Assembly: GCA_017560765.1 (NCBI GenBank)
Contig: JAFZEI010000031.1
Span: 1-64,000 of the forward strand
DNA: 64,000 nucleotides
Reading direction: 5' to 3'
Source: Clostridia bacterium
GTDB lineage: Bacteria; Bacillota; Clostridia; UBA1212; UBA1255
The translations under genes were made by a program, and so were the position numbers. Positions 32,909 to 41,690 of the stretch are shown here, in pieces. Below the pieces are notes generated by a model. That model did not search any database, was not told the origin of the DNA, and saw only the letters and a program-made list of their open reading frames with translations. Every line of letters begins with the position of its first letter. Position 1 is the stretch's first letter.

Positions 32909-33607
32909 ATGTGGCCGTACTTTTTTATTGACTATTGGTATATTGTACTTGTAATTCCCGCAATGATAGCATCGCTTATAATACAGGGGATTATGAAATC
33001 TACGTATAAAAAGTACTCCTCCGTGTATGCGGGAGCAGGAGTTACCGGAGCAGAAATGGCACAAAGAGTGCTTAGAGAGCAAGGTATAACGGATGTTGTC
33101 GTTACGGAAACGGGCGGAGAGCTGACTGACCACTACGACCCTAAAAATAAGGTAATTAAATTATCCTCAGAGGTTTACGGAGGTAGGTCTGTTTCGGCAT
33201 TGGGAGTAGCGTGCCATGAGGCAGGCCATGCAATTCAACATGCCGACAGTTATTTTCCCCTCGTGGCACGAAATGCCTTCGTACCTGTTGTTGGTTTTTG
33301 TTCAGGTATTTCATGGTTTGTAATTCTTATCGGTATTTTTATGAATGCCGAATTAATGATTAATTTAGGAATCATACTTTTTGCGTCAGCAGCAGTATTT
33401 CAATTTATAACGCTGCCGGTAGAGTTCAACGCATCGAAAAGAGCTGTGGCAGCATTAAGAAGCAGCGGCAGACTTTCCGAAGAAGAAATAAGCGGTACGA
33501 AAAAGGTTCTTACAGCCGCGGCTATGACTTATGTAGCAGCCTTGGCAGCCTCACTTGCAAGTTTGCTCAGATTAATATTAATCACAAGAGGCAACAGAAG
33601 GCGTTAA
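32909..33607 (+). CDS. YugP-like membrane zinc metallopeptidase
   Basis: The 232-residue protein has an N-terminal membrane segment, a conserved domain with SSEVYGGRSVSALGVACHEAGHAIQH (HEAGH zinc motif near residue 102-106), and two or three further membrane segments. The LPVEFNASKRAVAAL stretch may hold the third zinc ligand (Glu). This is the Zn_peptidase_2 (YugP) family, thought to act in the membrane; the substrates are unknown. AGAGGTG precedes ATG 32909. The dCMP deaminase gene follows 24 nt later. Confidence 0.92.
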   Translation: MWPYFFIDYWYIVLVIPAMIASLIIQGIMKSTYKKYSSVYAGAGVTGAEMAQRVLREQGITDVVVTETGGELTDHYDPKNKVIKLSSEVYGGRSVSALGVACHEAGHAIQHADSYFPLVARNAFVPVVGFCSGISWFVILIGIFMNAELMINLGIILFASAAVFQFITLPVEFNASKRAVAALRSSGRLSEEEISGTKKVLTAAAMTYVAALAASLASLLRLILITRGNRRR

Positions 33608-33631
33608 TCGTCAGTATTTAAGGAGTTTTAT

Positions 33632-34111
33632 ATGAAGAGAGAAGATTATTTAAAATGGGATGAATATTTTATGGGAATAGCAATGCTTTCCTCTATGAGA
33701 AGTAAAGATCCTAACACCGGTGTAGGCGCTTGCATAGTGGGAAAGGACAACAGAATACTTTCGTTGGGCTACAACGGAATGCCTATCGGTTGTTCGGATG
33801 ATGTTTTCCCGTGGGACAGAGATGGTGCACCGCTTGATACTAAGTATATTTATGTGTGCCATGCAGAGCTGAATGCAATTCTCAATTATAATGGCGGCCC
33901 GCTTGCAGAAGCAAGGATTTATACAACACTTTTTCCGTGCAACGAGTGTACAAAATCCATAATTCAAAAAGGAATAAAAGAAGTTGTATATATGTGTGAC
34001 AAGTACGCAGATACTGATTCTGTTAAAGCCTCTAAAAGAATGATGGATGCGGCAGGAGTTACATACAGACTGTACATACCGTCAGATAAAAAAATTGAAC
34101 TTGATTTGTGA
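33632..34111 (+). CDS. dCMP deaminase family protein (ComEB-like)
   Basis: The enzyme family deaminates dCMP to dUMP for dTMP synthesis. The 159 residues start KREDYLKWDEYFMGIA and carry SKDPNTGVGACIV and the zinc-site motifs HAELNAI (about 72-78) and PCNECTKSIIQ (about 96-106), plus the NGMPIGCSDD substrate loop. The length fits. In Bacillus the homologue is named ComEB, but no competence genes are near. AAGGAG precedes the ATG. Confidence 0.94.
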   Translation: MKREDYLKWDEYFMGIAMLSSMRSKDPNTGVGACIVGKDNRILSLGYNGMPIGCSDDVFPWDRDGAPLDTKYIYVCHAELNAILNYNGGPLAEARIYTTLFPCNECTKSIIQKGIKEVVYMCDKYADTDSVKASKRMMDAAGVTYRLYIPSDKKIELDL

Positions 34112-34119
34112 TTTTGGGT

Positions 34120-34148
34120 TTTACATTTTAAACTTTACACGATATAAT
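34120..34148 (+). promoter_or_regulatory. Promoter of serA
   Basis: TTTACA (34120-34125), 17-nt spacer, TATAAT (34143-34148), 45 nt before ATG 34193. Confidence 0.75.
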
Positions 34149-34192
34149 AGAAATAATATAACTTTTTAGTTGTTTGAGAGGAAGATGTATTT

Positions 34193-35809
34193 ATGAAGAT
34201 TATAGTAACCGAGAGTATTGCACTTGAGGGTATAGAACATTTAAAAAGCAAAGGCTTTGATGTTGATGTTAAATTTGGTATCAGCAGAGAAGATCTTCTT
34301 GAGATAATCGGCAATTATGACGCATTGATTGTGCGCAGTGTAACAAAGGTAAATGAAGAGCTCATGCAAAAGGCTCCTAACCTTAAGGTTGTAGGCAGAG
34401 CCGGTAACGGTGTAGACAATATTGACCTTAAAGCAGCTACTGCAAGAGGTATTATTGTTGTAAATACACCTGAGAGTAATATTATGGCAGCCGCAGAATT
34501 AGCTGTGACACATGCTTATGCAATATTCCGTAATTTAATCCAGGCAGTAACAGCAGGCAGAAACAAGGATTTCCGTAGAGGAAGATTTATCGGTAACGAG
34601 TTAGACGGCAAAACAGCCGGAATAATCGGTTTGGGAAGAATCGGTTCTATTGTTGCCAGAAAATTGATGGGCTCAAACATGAGGGTTATTGCGTATGATC
34701 CATATATCGGTGATGAGAAATTTAATCAAATGGGTGTTGAGCGTTGTGCAACGCTGGAAGACCTTCTTAAGCAAGCCGACCTTATTACGTTGCACACACC
34801 TAAAACTCCGGAAACATACGGCATCATAGGAGAAAAAGAGTTGGCATTATGTAAAGACGGAGTTCGTATTGTTAATGCGGCAAGAGGCGGTCTTGTAAAT
34901 GAAAAGGCTCTTTATGATGCACTTGTGTCAGGTAAGGTTGCGGCAGCAGCACTTGACGTACTTGATCCGGAGCCGAATTATAATAAAAAGCCTGAGGAAC
35001 AGGATTACGAGAACCCATTGCTTACATTAAACAATTGTATAGTAACACCTCACTTAGGAGCTTCTACAGATGAGGCAAATTACAATGTGGGAACGGCCGT
35101 AACAAAACTTGTAGGCGAAGCACTTGAAGGTAAAATGGTGCCGGCAGTTAATATGCCACAAGTAAGCGGCGGTAATTTAGAAGAAATTAAACCGTATCTT
35201 GATCTTGCCGAAGCATTAGGCAGAATTTATTTCCAGACAGAGAAGAAACCTCTTAAGAAAATAGAAGTAATATACAGCGGAGATTTGGCTAAAGAGGATG
35301 TTGTTACAGGATTGTACACATTATCAGTTGCCAAGGGTTTACTTAGTGTTATAGTACCTACGAGAGTAAACTATGTTAATGCGAAGAATATGCTTGAATC
35401 AATGGGAATTGCTTTGGTTGAGAGCAAATCAACATATCTCGAAAAGTATACGAACCTTATTACTGTTCGCTTTATAAATGACGAGAAAACACTTTCTGTT
35501 TCAGGTACTGTATTTGCAAAGAGTGAACTCAGAATTGTAGAATTTTACGGATATAAGCTTGACTTTGAGCCTACAGCCAATGTTCTTGCAATTCAAAACA
35601 GAGATATTCCGGGTGTTATAGGTAAGATCGGTACTGTTTTAGGTGACAGAGGCGTAAATATTGCTGCGGTTCAATGGAGTCGTAAAGAAATAGGATCAAA
35701 AGCAGAAGCTTTTGTCAGCGTTGACCAACCTGTTTACGATAAGACAATGCAGGCATTGCTTGAAATTGACGGAGTGTTAAAGGTTTCAAATATTAATTTC
35801 TTTGCTTGA
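34193..35809 (+). CDS. serA: D-3-phosphoglycerate dehydrogenase SerA (long form)
   Basis: SerA oxidises 3-phosphoglycerate to phosphohydroxypyruvate, the first step of serine synthesis. The 538 residues have the catalytic and NAD-binding domains with VGRAGNGVDNID, GIIGLGRIGSIVA (Rossmann motif near 145-157), NAARGGLVNEKAL, and the catalytic His in TPHLGAST (near 286). An intervening ASB domain and a C-terminal ACT domain (IQNRDIPGVIGKIGTVLGDRGVNIA) follow, typical of serine-regulated long enzymes. serC and serB are not adjacent. GAGAGGA precedes the ATG. Confidence 0.97.
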   Translation: MKIIVTESIALEGIEHLKSKGFDVDVKFGISREDLLEIIGNYDALIVRSVTKVNEELMQKAPNLKVVGRAGNGVDNIDLKAATARGIIVVNTPESNIMAAAELAVTHAYAIFRNLIQAVTAGRNKDFRRGRFIGNELDGKTAGIIGLGRIGSIVARKLMGSNMRVIAYDPYIGDEKFNQMGVERCATLEDLLKQADLITLHTPKTPETYGIIGEKELALCKDGVRIVNAARGGLVNEKALYDALVSGKVAAAALDVLDPEPNYNKKPEEQDYENPLLTLNNCIVTPHLGASTDEANYNVGTAVTKLVGEALEGKMVPAVNMPQVSGGNLEEIKPYLDLAEALGRIYFQTEKKPLKKIEVIYSGDLAKEDVVTGLYTLSVAKGLLSVIVPTRVNYVNAKNMLESMGIALVESKSTYLEKYTNLITVRFINDEKTLSVSGTVFAKSELRIVEFYGYKLDFEPTANVLAIQNRDIPGVIGKIGTVLGDRGVNIAAVQWSRKEIGSKAEAFVSVDQPVYDKTMQALLEIDGVLKVSNINFFA

Positions 35810-35852
35810 TTTTAGTTAAAGATAATATAATTGATTTAAAAGGGGTAAATTT

Positions 35853-36830
35853 ATGCCTATAGAGAATTTAGATACCGGAACGATTCTTTCACAAATACTT
35901 ATTCTGTTTGTTTTGGCGGCAGTTGGTTTTGTGAGCGGTAAAACCGGATATCTTCCTGATAAAGCAGGTGGTATTGTATCTAAATTGGTAATGAGAATTA
36001 CCATGCCTGCATTAATATTAAGTAAAATGCTGTCTGCCGATTTTTCGGCAGACAATTATTTTGATGGCTTGAGGCTTGTAATCATTGCAATGATTACATT
36101 GTTGTTGATTTTTGCTGTTACAAGACCTTTTACCAAACTTATGAAAATACCTGAAAAGTCAAGAAACGTCTACTGTATGCAGGCGCTTTTTGGCAATGTA
36201 ATATTTTTTGCTTTTCCTTTGTTTCAAGCTCTTTTTGGAGATATCGGTGTTTTGTATGCACTGTTTTTTAATATAGGAAATGATATTCTGCTTTGGACAT
36301 TAGGTGTATATTTGGCAGGTAAGCATAAAGGCGGCGGATTTGGTAACGCGTTAAAGCATATTTTTAATATGAATATGATTATGTTTATAATTGGATTAAT
36401 ACTTGCTTTTACCGGTTGGAATCACAAACTTCAAGGAGGAGTAATATACCAAACAGCAGATATGATAGGTAAGGCCACAAGTCCCCTTTCTATGATTTTC
36501 GTAGGACTCGTAATGGCAGGCGCTAAAGGTTTATTTAAAAACTTCGGCAAAAAAATGCTTTCTGTTGTGTTGACACTTCAAAAACAGTTAATAATACCTG
36601 TTGTGGCAGGTTTGATTATGCTTGTCGCAGTGAAACAAGGTTTAATATCAGACGTTGTCATGATGGTTGCTGTTATGCAACTTGCTATGCCTGTGGGCAC
36701 TTTGACAGTGTCAATTGCGGCGGAATATGACTCGGACTATCAAATGGCGGCAGACAGTGTATTTGTGTCAACATTATTGTCGATTATTACATTACCGCTG
36801 ATTGCATATCTCTTAAAATTAGTCCTTTAA
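35853..36830 (+). CDS. AEC-family (auxin efflux carrier-like) transporter
   Basis: The 325-residue membrane protein has about ten hydrophobic segments arranged in two halves, with VSGKTGYLPDKAGGIVSKLVMRITMPALIL near the start and MQLAMPVGTLTVSIAAEYDSD near the end, as in AEC carriers. Members export or import small organic anions; the substrate is unknown. AAAAGGGG precedes ATG 35853. It follows serA after 43 nt and may be transcribed with it. Confidence 0.92.
   Translation: MPIENLDTGTILSQILILFVLAAVGFVSGKTGYLPDKAGGIVSKLVMRITMPALILSKMLSADFSADNYFDGLRLVIIAMITLLLIFAVTRPFTKLMKIPEKSRNVYCMQALFGNVIFFAFPLFQALFGDIGVLYALFFNIGNDILLWTLGVYLAGKHKGGGFGNALKHIFNMNMIMFIIGLILAFTGWNHKLQGGVIYQTADMIGKATSPLSMIFVGLVMAGAKGLFKNFGKKMLSVVLTLQKQLIIPVVAGLIMLVAVKQGLISDVVMMVAVMQLAMPVGTLTVSIAAEYDSDYQMAADSVFVSTLLSIITLPLIAYLLKLVL
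36031..36054 (+). other. Perfect 10-bp hairpin inside the AEC gene
   Basis: TGTCTGCCGA-TTTT-TCGGCAGACA, followed by ATTATTTT. It encodes part of LSADFSADN near codon 60. It resembles a terminator stem in shape but has a poor U-tract. Confidence 0.4.
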
Positions 36831-36837
36831 TATTATT

Positions 36838-36866
36838 TTGACAATCAATTATAAAATTGATATATT
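36838..36866 (+). promoter_or_regulatory. Promoter of tRNA-Arg
   Basis: TTGACA (36838-36843), 17-nt spacer, TATATT (36861-36866), about 15 nt before the tRNA 5' end. Confidence 0.8.
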
Positions 36867-36881
36867 AAAAATGTTTTATAC

Positions 36882-36956
36882 GTCCCGGTGGTCTAATGGA
36901 TACGATAATAGACTCCGACTCTGTTGATATGGGTTCGATTCCCGTCCGGGATACCA
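36882..36956 (+). tRNA. tRNA-Arg(CCG)
   Basis: Acceptor GTCCCGG pairs with CCGGGAT (one G-U). The D-loop contains AATGGATAC. Anticodon stem ATAGA/TCTGT surrounds loop CTCCGAC (anticodon CCG, codon CGG). The T-arm is GGGTTCGATTCCC, then discriminator A and encoded CCA. The D-stem is weak (three pairs). No terminator separates it from tcdA, 23 nt downstream. Confidence 0.93.
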
Positions 36957-36979
36957 TTTTTTAAATAGGCGGCGTAATA

Positions 36980-37687
36980 ATGTTTGATTTTACAGAAAGA
37001 ACAGAGCTTCTTATAGGTAGTGAAAATGTAAAGAGACTTGAAAAGGCCTCTGTGCTTATTTTTGGCGTTGGCGGAGTAGGCTCCTACTGTGTGGAGGCTC
37101 TTGCCAGAGCCGGAATTGGTCGATTCACTCTTTTCGATGGCGATGTGGTCAGCAAATCAAACATTAACAGGCAGCTTATAGCGCTTCACAGCACAGAAGG
37201 TATGTTTAAATGTGAAGTTGCGCGCCGGAGAATTCTTGATATTAATCCTGAGGCAAAAGTAGAAATTTTTAATGAGTTTTATACATTGGATAATGCAAAT
37301 TGCATTGAATTTTCAGGATTTGATTATGTTGCAGATGCTATCGATATGATTTCTTCAAAGCTTTTAATTGTAGAAAAAGCCAAAAAAGCGGAAGTGCCTG
37401 TTATTTGCGCAATGGGCGCAGGGAACAGACTTGATCCTACAAGTTTTATGGTTACTGATATTTATAAAACAAAAGATTGTCCTCTTGCCAGAGTTATGCG
37501 CAGGGAATTACGAAAGAAAAACATCTCAGATTTAAAGGTTGTTTTCTCTTCGGAAAATCCATACAGAGAATTTAATAAGACGGCAGATTCGCAAAAAAAC
37601 GTAATTGCAAGTATATCTTTTGTTCCGTCTGCTGAGGGACTTGTTATGGCATCGGAGATTATCAAAGACATTATTTCTTTGCCTTGA
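36980..37687 (+). CDS. tcdA: tRNA threonylcarbamoyladenosine dehydratase (TcdA/CsdL family)
   Basis: This E1-like enzyme cyclises t6A at position 37 of ANN-decoding tRNAs to ct6A using ATP. The 235 residues show the adenylation site VLIFGVGGVGSYCVEALARAGIGRFTLFDGDVVSKSNINRQ (about 25-65), DYVADAIDMISSKL, AMGAGNRLDP and KDCPLARVMRRELRK. The length fits the TcdA group rather than ThiF or MoeB. It follows tRNA-Arg without terminator, so the two may share a transcript. Confidence 0.93.
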   Translation: MFDFTERTELLIGSENVKRLEKASVLIFGVGGVGSYCVEALARAGIGRFTLFDGDVVSKSNINRQLIALHSTEGMFKCEVARRRILDINPEAKVEIFNEFYTLDNANCIEFSGFDYVADAIDMISSKLLIVEKAKKAEVPVICAMGAGNRLDPTSFMVTDIYKTKDCPLARVMRRELRKKNISDLKVVFSSENPYREFNKTADSQKNVIASISFVPSAEGLVMASEIIKDIISLP

Positions 37688-37712
37688 TATACAATTTGTT
37701 TTGGGTTATACT
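37684..37712 (+). promoter_or_regulatory. Promoter of the 985-residue lipoprotein gene
   Basis: TTGATA (37684-37689), overlapping the tcdA stop codon, then a 17-nt spacer and TATACT (37707-37712); 27 nt before ATG 37740. Confidence 0.65.
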
Positions 37713-37739
37713 GTTCAAAACAGACAGGAGTGGATTTAC

Positions 37740-40697
37740 ATGAGAAAAAATAAAAAAAATAGGTTTTCCATTTTTGCAGCATCAATTACATTGCTGGCAG
37801 GTGTTTGTGTTGGCCTTTCGGCTTGCCGAAATATAACACCCACCATTGATGATTCTCCTAAATATGATGTGGGAATTGTTAAAGGAACGCAAATTGGCTC
37901 TTATCCTGTAAATAATGATAGCTCCTTATCAAAAACATTTGCTTATGCAAACAGTATTGCAAACAGAGTACAGGGTTTTTATACAAATGAAGCAAGAACA
38001 AGTTATGCTTTGCAAAATACCGGCATGAGCCTTGTTCATAGACTCAGCGGCACAGATAAACTTGTAGTTTCGGCTATATCAAATTCAAAAGGCGTAGCTT
38101 ATGCCACAGATACCCTTGACGTTTATGTTAAGGATTTAAACGGCAATGTCTTTTTTGCAGGTGAATCCTTTGAAGAAGGCAGGATGAATACAACCAGACT
38201 GGGATATTATTATTACGAGACACATATACGTGATTTAGAATTTGCAAAAACAAATTCACATGTGAATTACGAGAAAACTTCTGTAATAGAGTTGGGCGAA
38301 CACTGGGGCTCAAATCAAATGTCAAAGCCTGTTTATAAAAAGTCTGTGCTTAAGGTAAAAGCAGAGAACACAGTAGATCCATACGTCTTTGTGAACAATC
38401 TAAGCATCCCCGCAGAGGATTACAATGCTATTCTTATAGAAATGAAAGCTACCGGCAATACAACAGCAGGCGATTTATATTTCTATACAGGACGTACACA
38501 AGGCTTTAATGCACAGCAAAGCGCATCTTTTAAAATAAATTCAGACGGTAAATATCATACATATCTTGTGGATTTAACATCTTCCGGTATTGATAAGGAG
38601 AATTTAAACGGTGTGCGTTTTGATATGGGCGTATCTGTCGGAGATGAATTTGAAATTAAATCAGTAAAGGCTGTAAAAACAAACAAAGATACCATTTCAT
38701 ATAAGGTAGACAAGACATATCATACGTACTCAGATAAAATGCATCAGGAATATACTCTTGTAAAAACAACCGATGGAGAAAATTATGATTTTTCAGAGTT
38801 TGGTGTTGAACTGAAAATCCCAAAGGATAATGTGCTTGAATATAAAATCAGTTACGCTCAAGACAATAAAACAGTGGAATATGTGGCAGTAATTGTTAAA
38901 GACGTAGGCGTAATAGGCTTTATTATGCCGGTGGATTCCGTAGGGTATAATGTTACCGTTACGGAAGAGGCAAGCTATATTACAGTAAGGCAATTTTGCC
39001 GGGATGGTGTTATCGGCAGCAGAGTATATAATGACGAAAGTCAAAATTACGATGGTATTATTGCGGCCGCTTACGAGGAACGAAATCCTCTTACAGAAAT
39101 TACTGTTAAATCAGAAAAAACAGTGAATGCTAAATTTATAGAATATGACACAATGAGAGGATCGTATAAATTCACTTGCAGAGGCACCGATTTCAGTACA
39201 GCTTATTACAAAAAGCCTGATTACCATTATACAACAGGCGTTACCATTCAGAATAAATTTTCCCAAGATAGGAAGCTTTATATGTGGATGACAGGAGAAT
39301 CAGGAGCGTTGGAGTGTGCAACGGTGACAGATTCAGAAGATAGGCTTATGCCCATTCCGGTGCAAGTATCTAAAAATTTCTCAGGTGAGAAAGAAGAGCC
39401 GTTTTATGACCCTAACGACGTAGGATACGGAGATTCTTTTATACCACTTGATATTGAAGCAGGACAAACATTGGAATATTCCCTACATCATTTGTACCAA
39501 AACTGGGGTGTATATCCTTTAAAACAGATTTCATCAATACAATTTCACATTTCATACTATCATCTGTCTACAGGAGTTACAGAGTCAAATTGTATTGCTC
39601 CGTATTATGTTTTTGGCAAAGACTTGTGGACGCTTCCTGATTTCAGAGGTTGCAGCGGCAATATGTGGGCCGCTCAGCCACAGTATAATTCTGTAGGCAG
39701 ATTGAGGTTTGTGTCTTATATGAACAAAGGACTTATTGAAGGTACGGAATACACGGGCACGATTATTCACTCTGCAGGGCCTACTTATGCAGATATAGAA
39801 TACAGTTATATTTCAGATTGCGGTTCATTCAAATATACGCTTCGACACGTTGAATTTCCGCAAAATGACGAAAACAGAACGTATTATACTTTGTCACTTG
39901 AATTTTTAAAGGATTTAAGTATTAAAGATGTTAAAAATAATTTTACACTCTTTAGCTTTGACGGACGCTCTGAGTCTTACGGAAAGATGAGCCATACAAA
40001 CGAAAAGGGTGACGTTGTTTATAAAGATATTGACAAGACAGAGGCATTTAAAGAAACTGTAAATATTGGAAATGAAAATCCCTTCTTCTCTTATTATGGA
40101 CTAAATAACAGTGACACGGCAATTATGAATTTTGCCTATATTATGAAGGATTATGACATACAAATAAATGGTAAGGAATGGAATGGGGATTTTGCATTGC
40201 GCAATATATTTGACGGTGCGTTGAATTATGGCGAAATATCCTTAATGGAAGACGACGTAACATTTAAAAAGGGCGACTATATCAATATTGATTTCATTTT
40301 GCTTCCTTGGGGTGACGGTATCGCAGACACGGACGAGAATGTTCAGTATGTAAGGCAAGATTCCGTATTTAATCCTGTTAAAATTACTGCAACTAAAGGA
40401 ACTGTTGTGGAGGATGAATATATTCCGAAAGTGTTGGCAGCAGATAATACAGCTGAATTTAAGCTTTCGGGCGGCAGAAACAGAATAGTTGTTAAAATCG
40501 ACGGAATGCGTTCTCTGAATGGTATTTTTGTGCAAGAATTTACAGATGGGGAGTGGGGCGATTATTCGTTCCAAAAGAACGAATATGATGGATATCAGAT
40601 TATCTATAACGAAGACGGCACGTATAGTTATGCTTTTGTCGTGGAGATGGATGAAACCGGTAAAGAAAGAATGTTTAAAGTAACTGCAAAGCAGTAA
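37740..40697 (+). CDS. Large lipoprotein of unknown function (985 residues)
   Basis: The signal peptide ends in the lipobox LSAC (lipidated Cys about residue 29). The rest is almost entirely beta-rich, with many Asp, Asn, Tyr and aromatic residues. One segment (about 200-320: SVLKVKAEN...FVNNLSIPAEDYNAILIEMKATGN...DLYFYTG...YHTYLVDLTSSG) looks like a carbohydrate-binding beta-sandwich. No catalytic motif is recognised. It may be a surface glycan-binding or glycan-active protein; this is inference from composition only. ATG 37740 is chosen because AGGAGTGG lies just upstream and the signal peptide begins there; the open frame extends upstream into tcdA and is not used. Confidence 0.8.
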   Translation: MRKNKKNRFSIFAASITLLAGVCVGLSACRNITPTIDDSPKYDVGIVKGTQIGSYPVNNDSSLSKTFAYANSIANRVQGFYTNEARTSYALQNTGMSLVHRLSGTDKLVVSAISNSKGVAYATDTLDVYVKDLNGNVFFAGESFEEGRMNTTRLGYYYYETHIRDLEFAKTNSHVNYEKTSVIELGEHWGSNQMSKPVYKKSVLKVKAENTVDPYVFVNNLSIPAEDYNAILIEMKATGNTTAGDLYFYTGRTQGFNAQQSASFKINSDGKYHTYLVDLTSSGIDKENLNGVRFDMGVSVGDEFEIKSVKAVKTNKDTISYKVDKTYHTYSDKMHQEYTLVKTTDGENYDFSEFGVELKIPKDNVLEYKISYAQDNKTVEYVAVIVKDVGVIGFIMPVDSVGYNVTVTEEASYITVRQFCRDGVIGSRVYNDESQNYDGIIAAAYEERNPLTEITVKSEKTVNAKFIEYDTMRGSYKFTCRGTDFSTAYYKKPDYHYTTGVTIQNKFSQDRKLYMWMTGESGALECATVTDSEDRLMPIPVQVSKNFSGEKEEPFYDPNDVGYGDSFIPLDIEAGQTLEYSLHHLYQNWGVYPLKQISSIQFHISYYHLSTGVTESNCIAPYYVFGKDLWTLPDFRGCSGNMWAAQPQYNSVGRLRFVSYMNKGLIEGTEYTGTIIHSAGPTYADIEYSYISDCGSFKYTLRHVEFPQNDENRTYYTLSLEFLKDLSIKDVKNNFTLFSFDGRSESYGKMSHTNEKGDVVYKDIDKTEAFKETVNIGNENPFFSYYGLNNSDTAIMNFAYIMKDYDIQINGKEWNGDFALRNIFDGALNYGEISLMEDDVTFKKGDYINIDFILLPWGDGIADTDENVQYVRQDSVFNPVKITATKGTVVEDEYIPKVLAADNTAEFKLSGGRNRIVVKIDGMRSLNGIFVQEFTDGEWGDYSFQKNEYDGYQIIYNEDGTYSYAFVVEMDETGKERMFKVTAKQ

Positions 40698-40732
40698 AAT
40701 GTTTTATTATTTAGATTTAAGAGGTGTTTAAT

Positions 40733-41119
40733 ATGTTAGAAAAAGGTATAACAGGAAAACAAAAAGTAATTGTGGACAACACAAACACAGCAGAGGTTTA
40801 CGGTAGCGGTGATTTGCCTGTGTTCGCTACACCTGCCATGATTGGACTTATGGAGTTTACAGCATCAAAAAGCGTTGCTGAACATCTTGAAAAAGGTCAA
40901 TCTACTGTAGGCACAATCGTAAATGTTAAGCATTTGGCAGCAACTCCTGTGGGCATGGAGGTTTATTGCGAAAGTGAACTTGTGGACATAGACAGGAGAA
41001 GACTTGTGTTTAATGTTAAAGCTTACGATGAGTGTGGGCTGATAGGAGAGGGTGTTCACGAACGTTTTATAATAGATGTAGAAAAATTCATGGGAAAAAC
41101 GAATAGCAAGAAAGCATGA
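40733..41119 (+). CDS. FlK-like hotdog thioesterase
   Basis: The 128-residue protein resembles the fluoroacetyl-CoA thioesterase-like family: VYGSGDLPVFATPAMIGLMEFTASKSV, then STVGTIVNVKHLAATPVGMEVYCESELV and GEGVHERFIID. The conserved Thr (in ATPAM), Glu (in LMEFTA) and His (in VKHLA) fit the FlK catalytic set. It probably hydrolyses a small acyl-CoA, possibly a toxic or inhibitory one. ATG 40733 follows AAGAGGTG; the GTG at 40724 lies within that site. Confidence 0.88.
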   Translation: MLEKGITGKQKVIVDNTNTAEVYGSGDLPVFATPAMIGLMEFTASKSVAEHLEKGQSTVGTIVNVKHLAATPVGMEVYCESELVDIDRRRLVFNVKAYDECGLIGEGVHERFIIDVEKFMGKTNSKKA

Positions 41120-41132
41120 AAAGGAGAAACGC

Positions 41133-41690
41133 ATGGATTGGGAATTTGCTGTACTTGATTTTATAAGAGAAACTTTCTCTTGCAAGGCCATGGATGTGAT
41201 TATGCAGGCAATTACTTTTCTTGGAGAGGCAGGATGGTTGTGGATTGCTTTGGGTTTGGCATTGGCAATAATACCAAAAACCAGAAAAATAGGCATTACC
41301 GTATTGGGAGCGCTTATTTTGAGCTTGATATTCTGCAATATAACACTAAAACCTATCGTTGCGAGAATCAGACCGTATGATGTTAAAGAGGGAATAGACA
41401 TTATTCTTAAAAGCAAACCTTCTGATTACTCGTTCCCCTCAGGTCATACATCTGCTTCTTTTGCTGCAGCAGTGGCAATATTTGCTTGCAATAAAAAATG
41501 GGGTAGCGGGGCGTTGGTTCTTGCGGCGGTGATTGCTTTTACGAGATTATATCTTTATGTGCATTTTCCGACAGATGTATTGGCAGGAGTTGCCTTGGGA
41601 ACACTTTGCGGAGTGATTTCATATTATGTTGTGAAGTTTTTTTATCAAAAATTTTATGGCAAAAGGAGTGAAAATAATGCACTTACGTAA
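41133..41690 (+). CDS. PAP2-family membrane phosphatase
   Basis: The 185-residue protein has about five membrane segments and the three PAP2 motifs: KPIVARIRP (about 70-78), PSGH (about 101-104) and the TRLYLYVHFPTDV block (about 128-140) in place of the SRxxxxxHxxxD consensus. It probably removes phosphate from undecaprenyl pyrophosphate or other lipid phosphates. AAAAGGAG precedes the ATG. It overlaps the small lipoprotein gene by 14 nt. Confidence 0.92.
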   Translation: MDWEFAVLDFIRETFSCKAMDVIMQAITFLGEAGWLWIALGLALAIIPKTRKIGITVLGALILSLIFCNITLKPIVARIRPYDVKEGIDIILKSKPSDYSFPSGHTSASFAAAVAIFACNKKWGSGALVLAAVIAFTRLYLYVHFPTDVLAGVALGTLCGVISYYVVKFFYQKFYGKRSENNALT

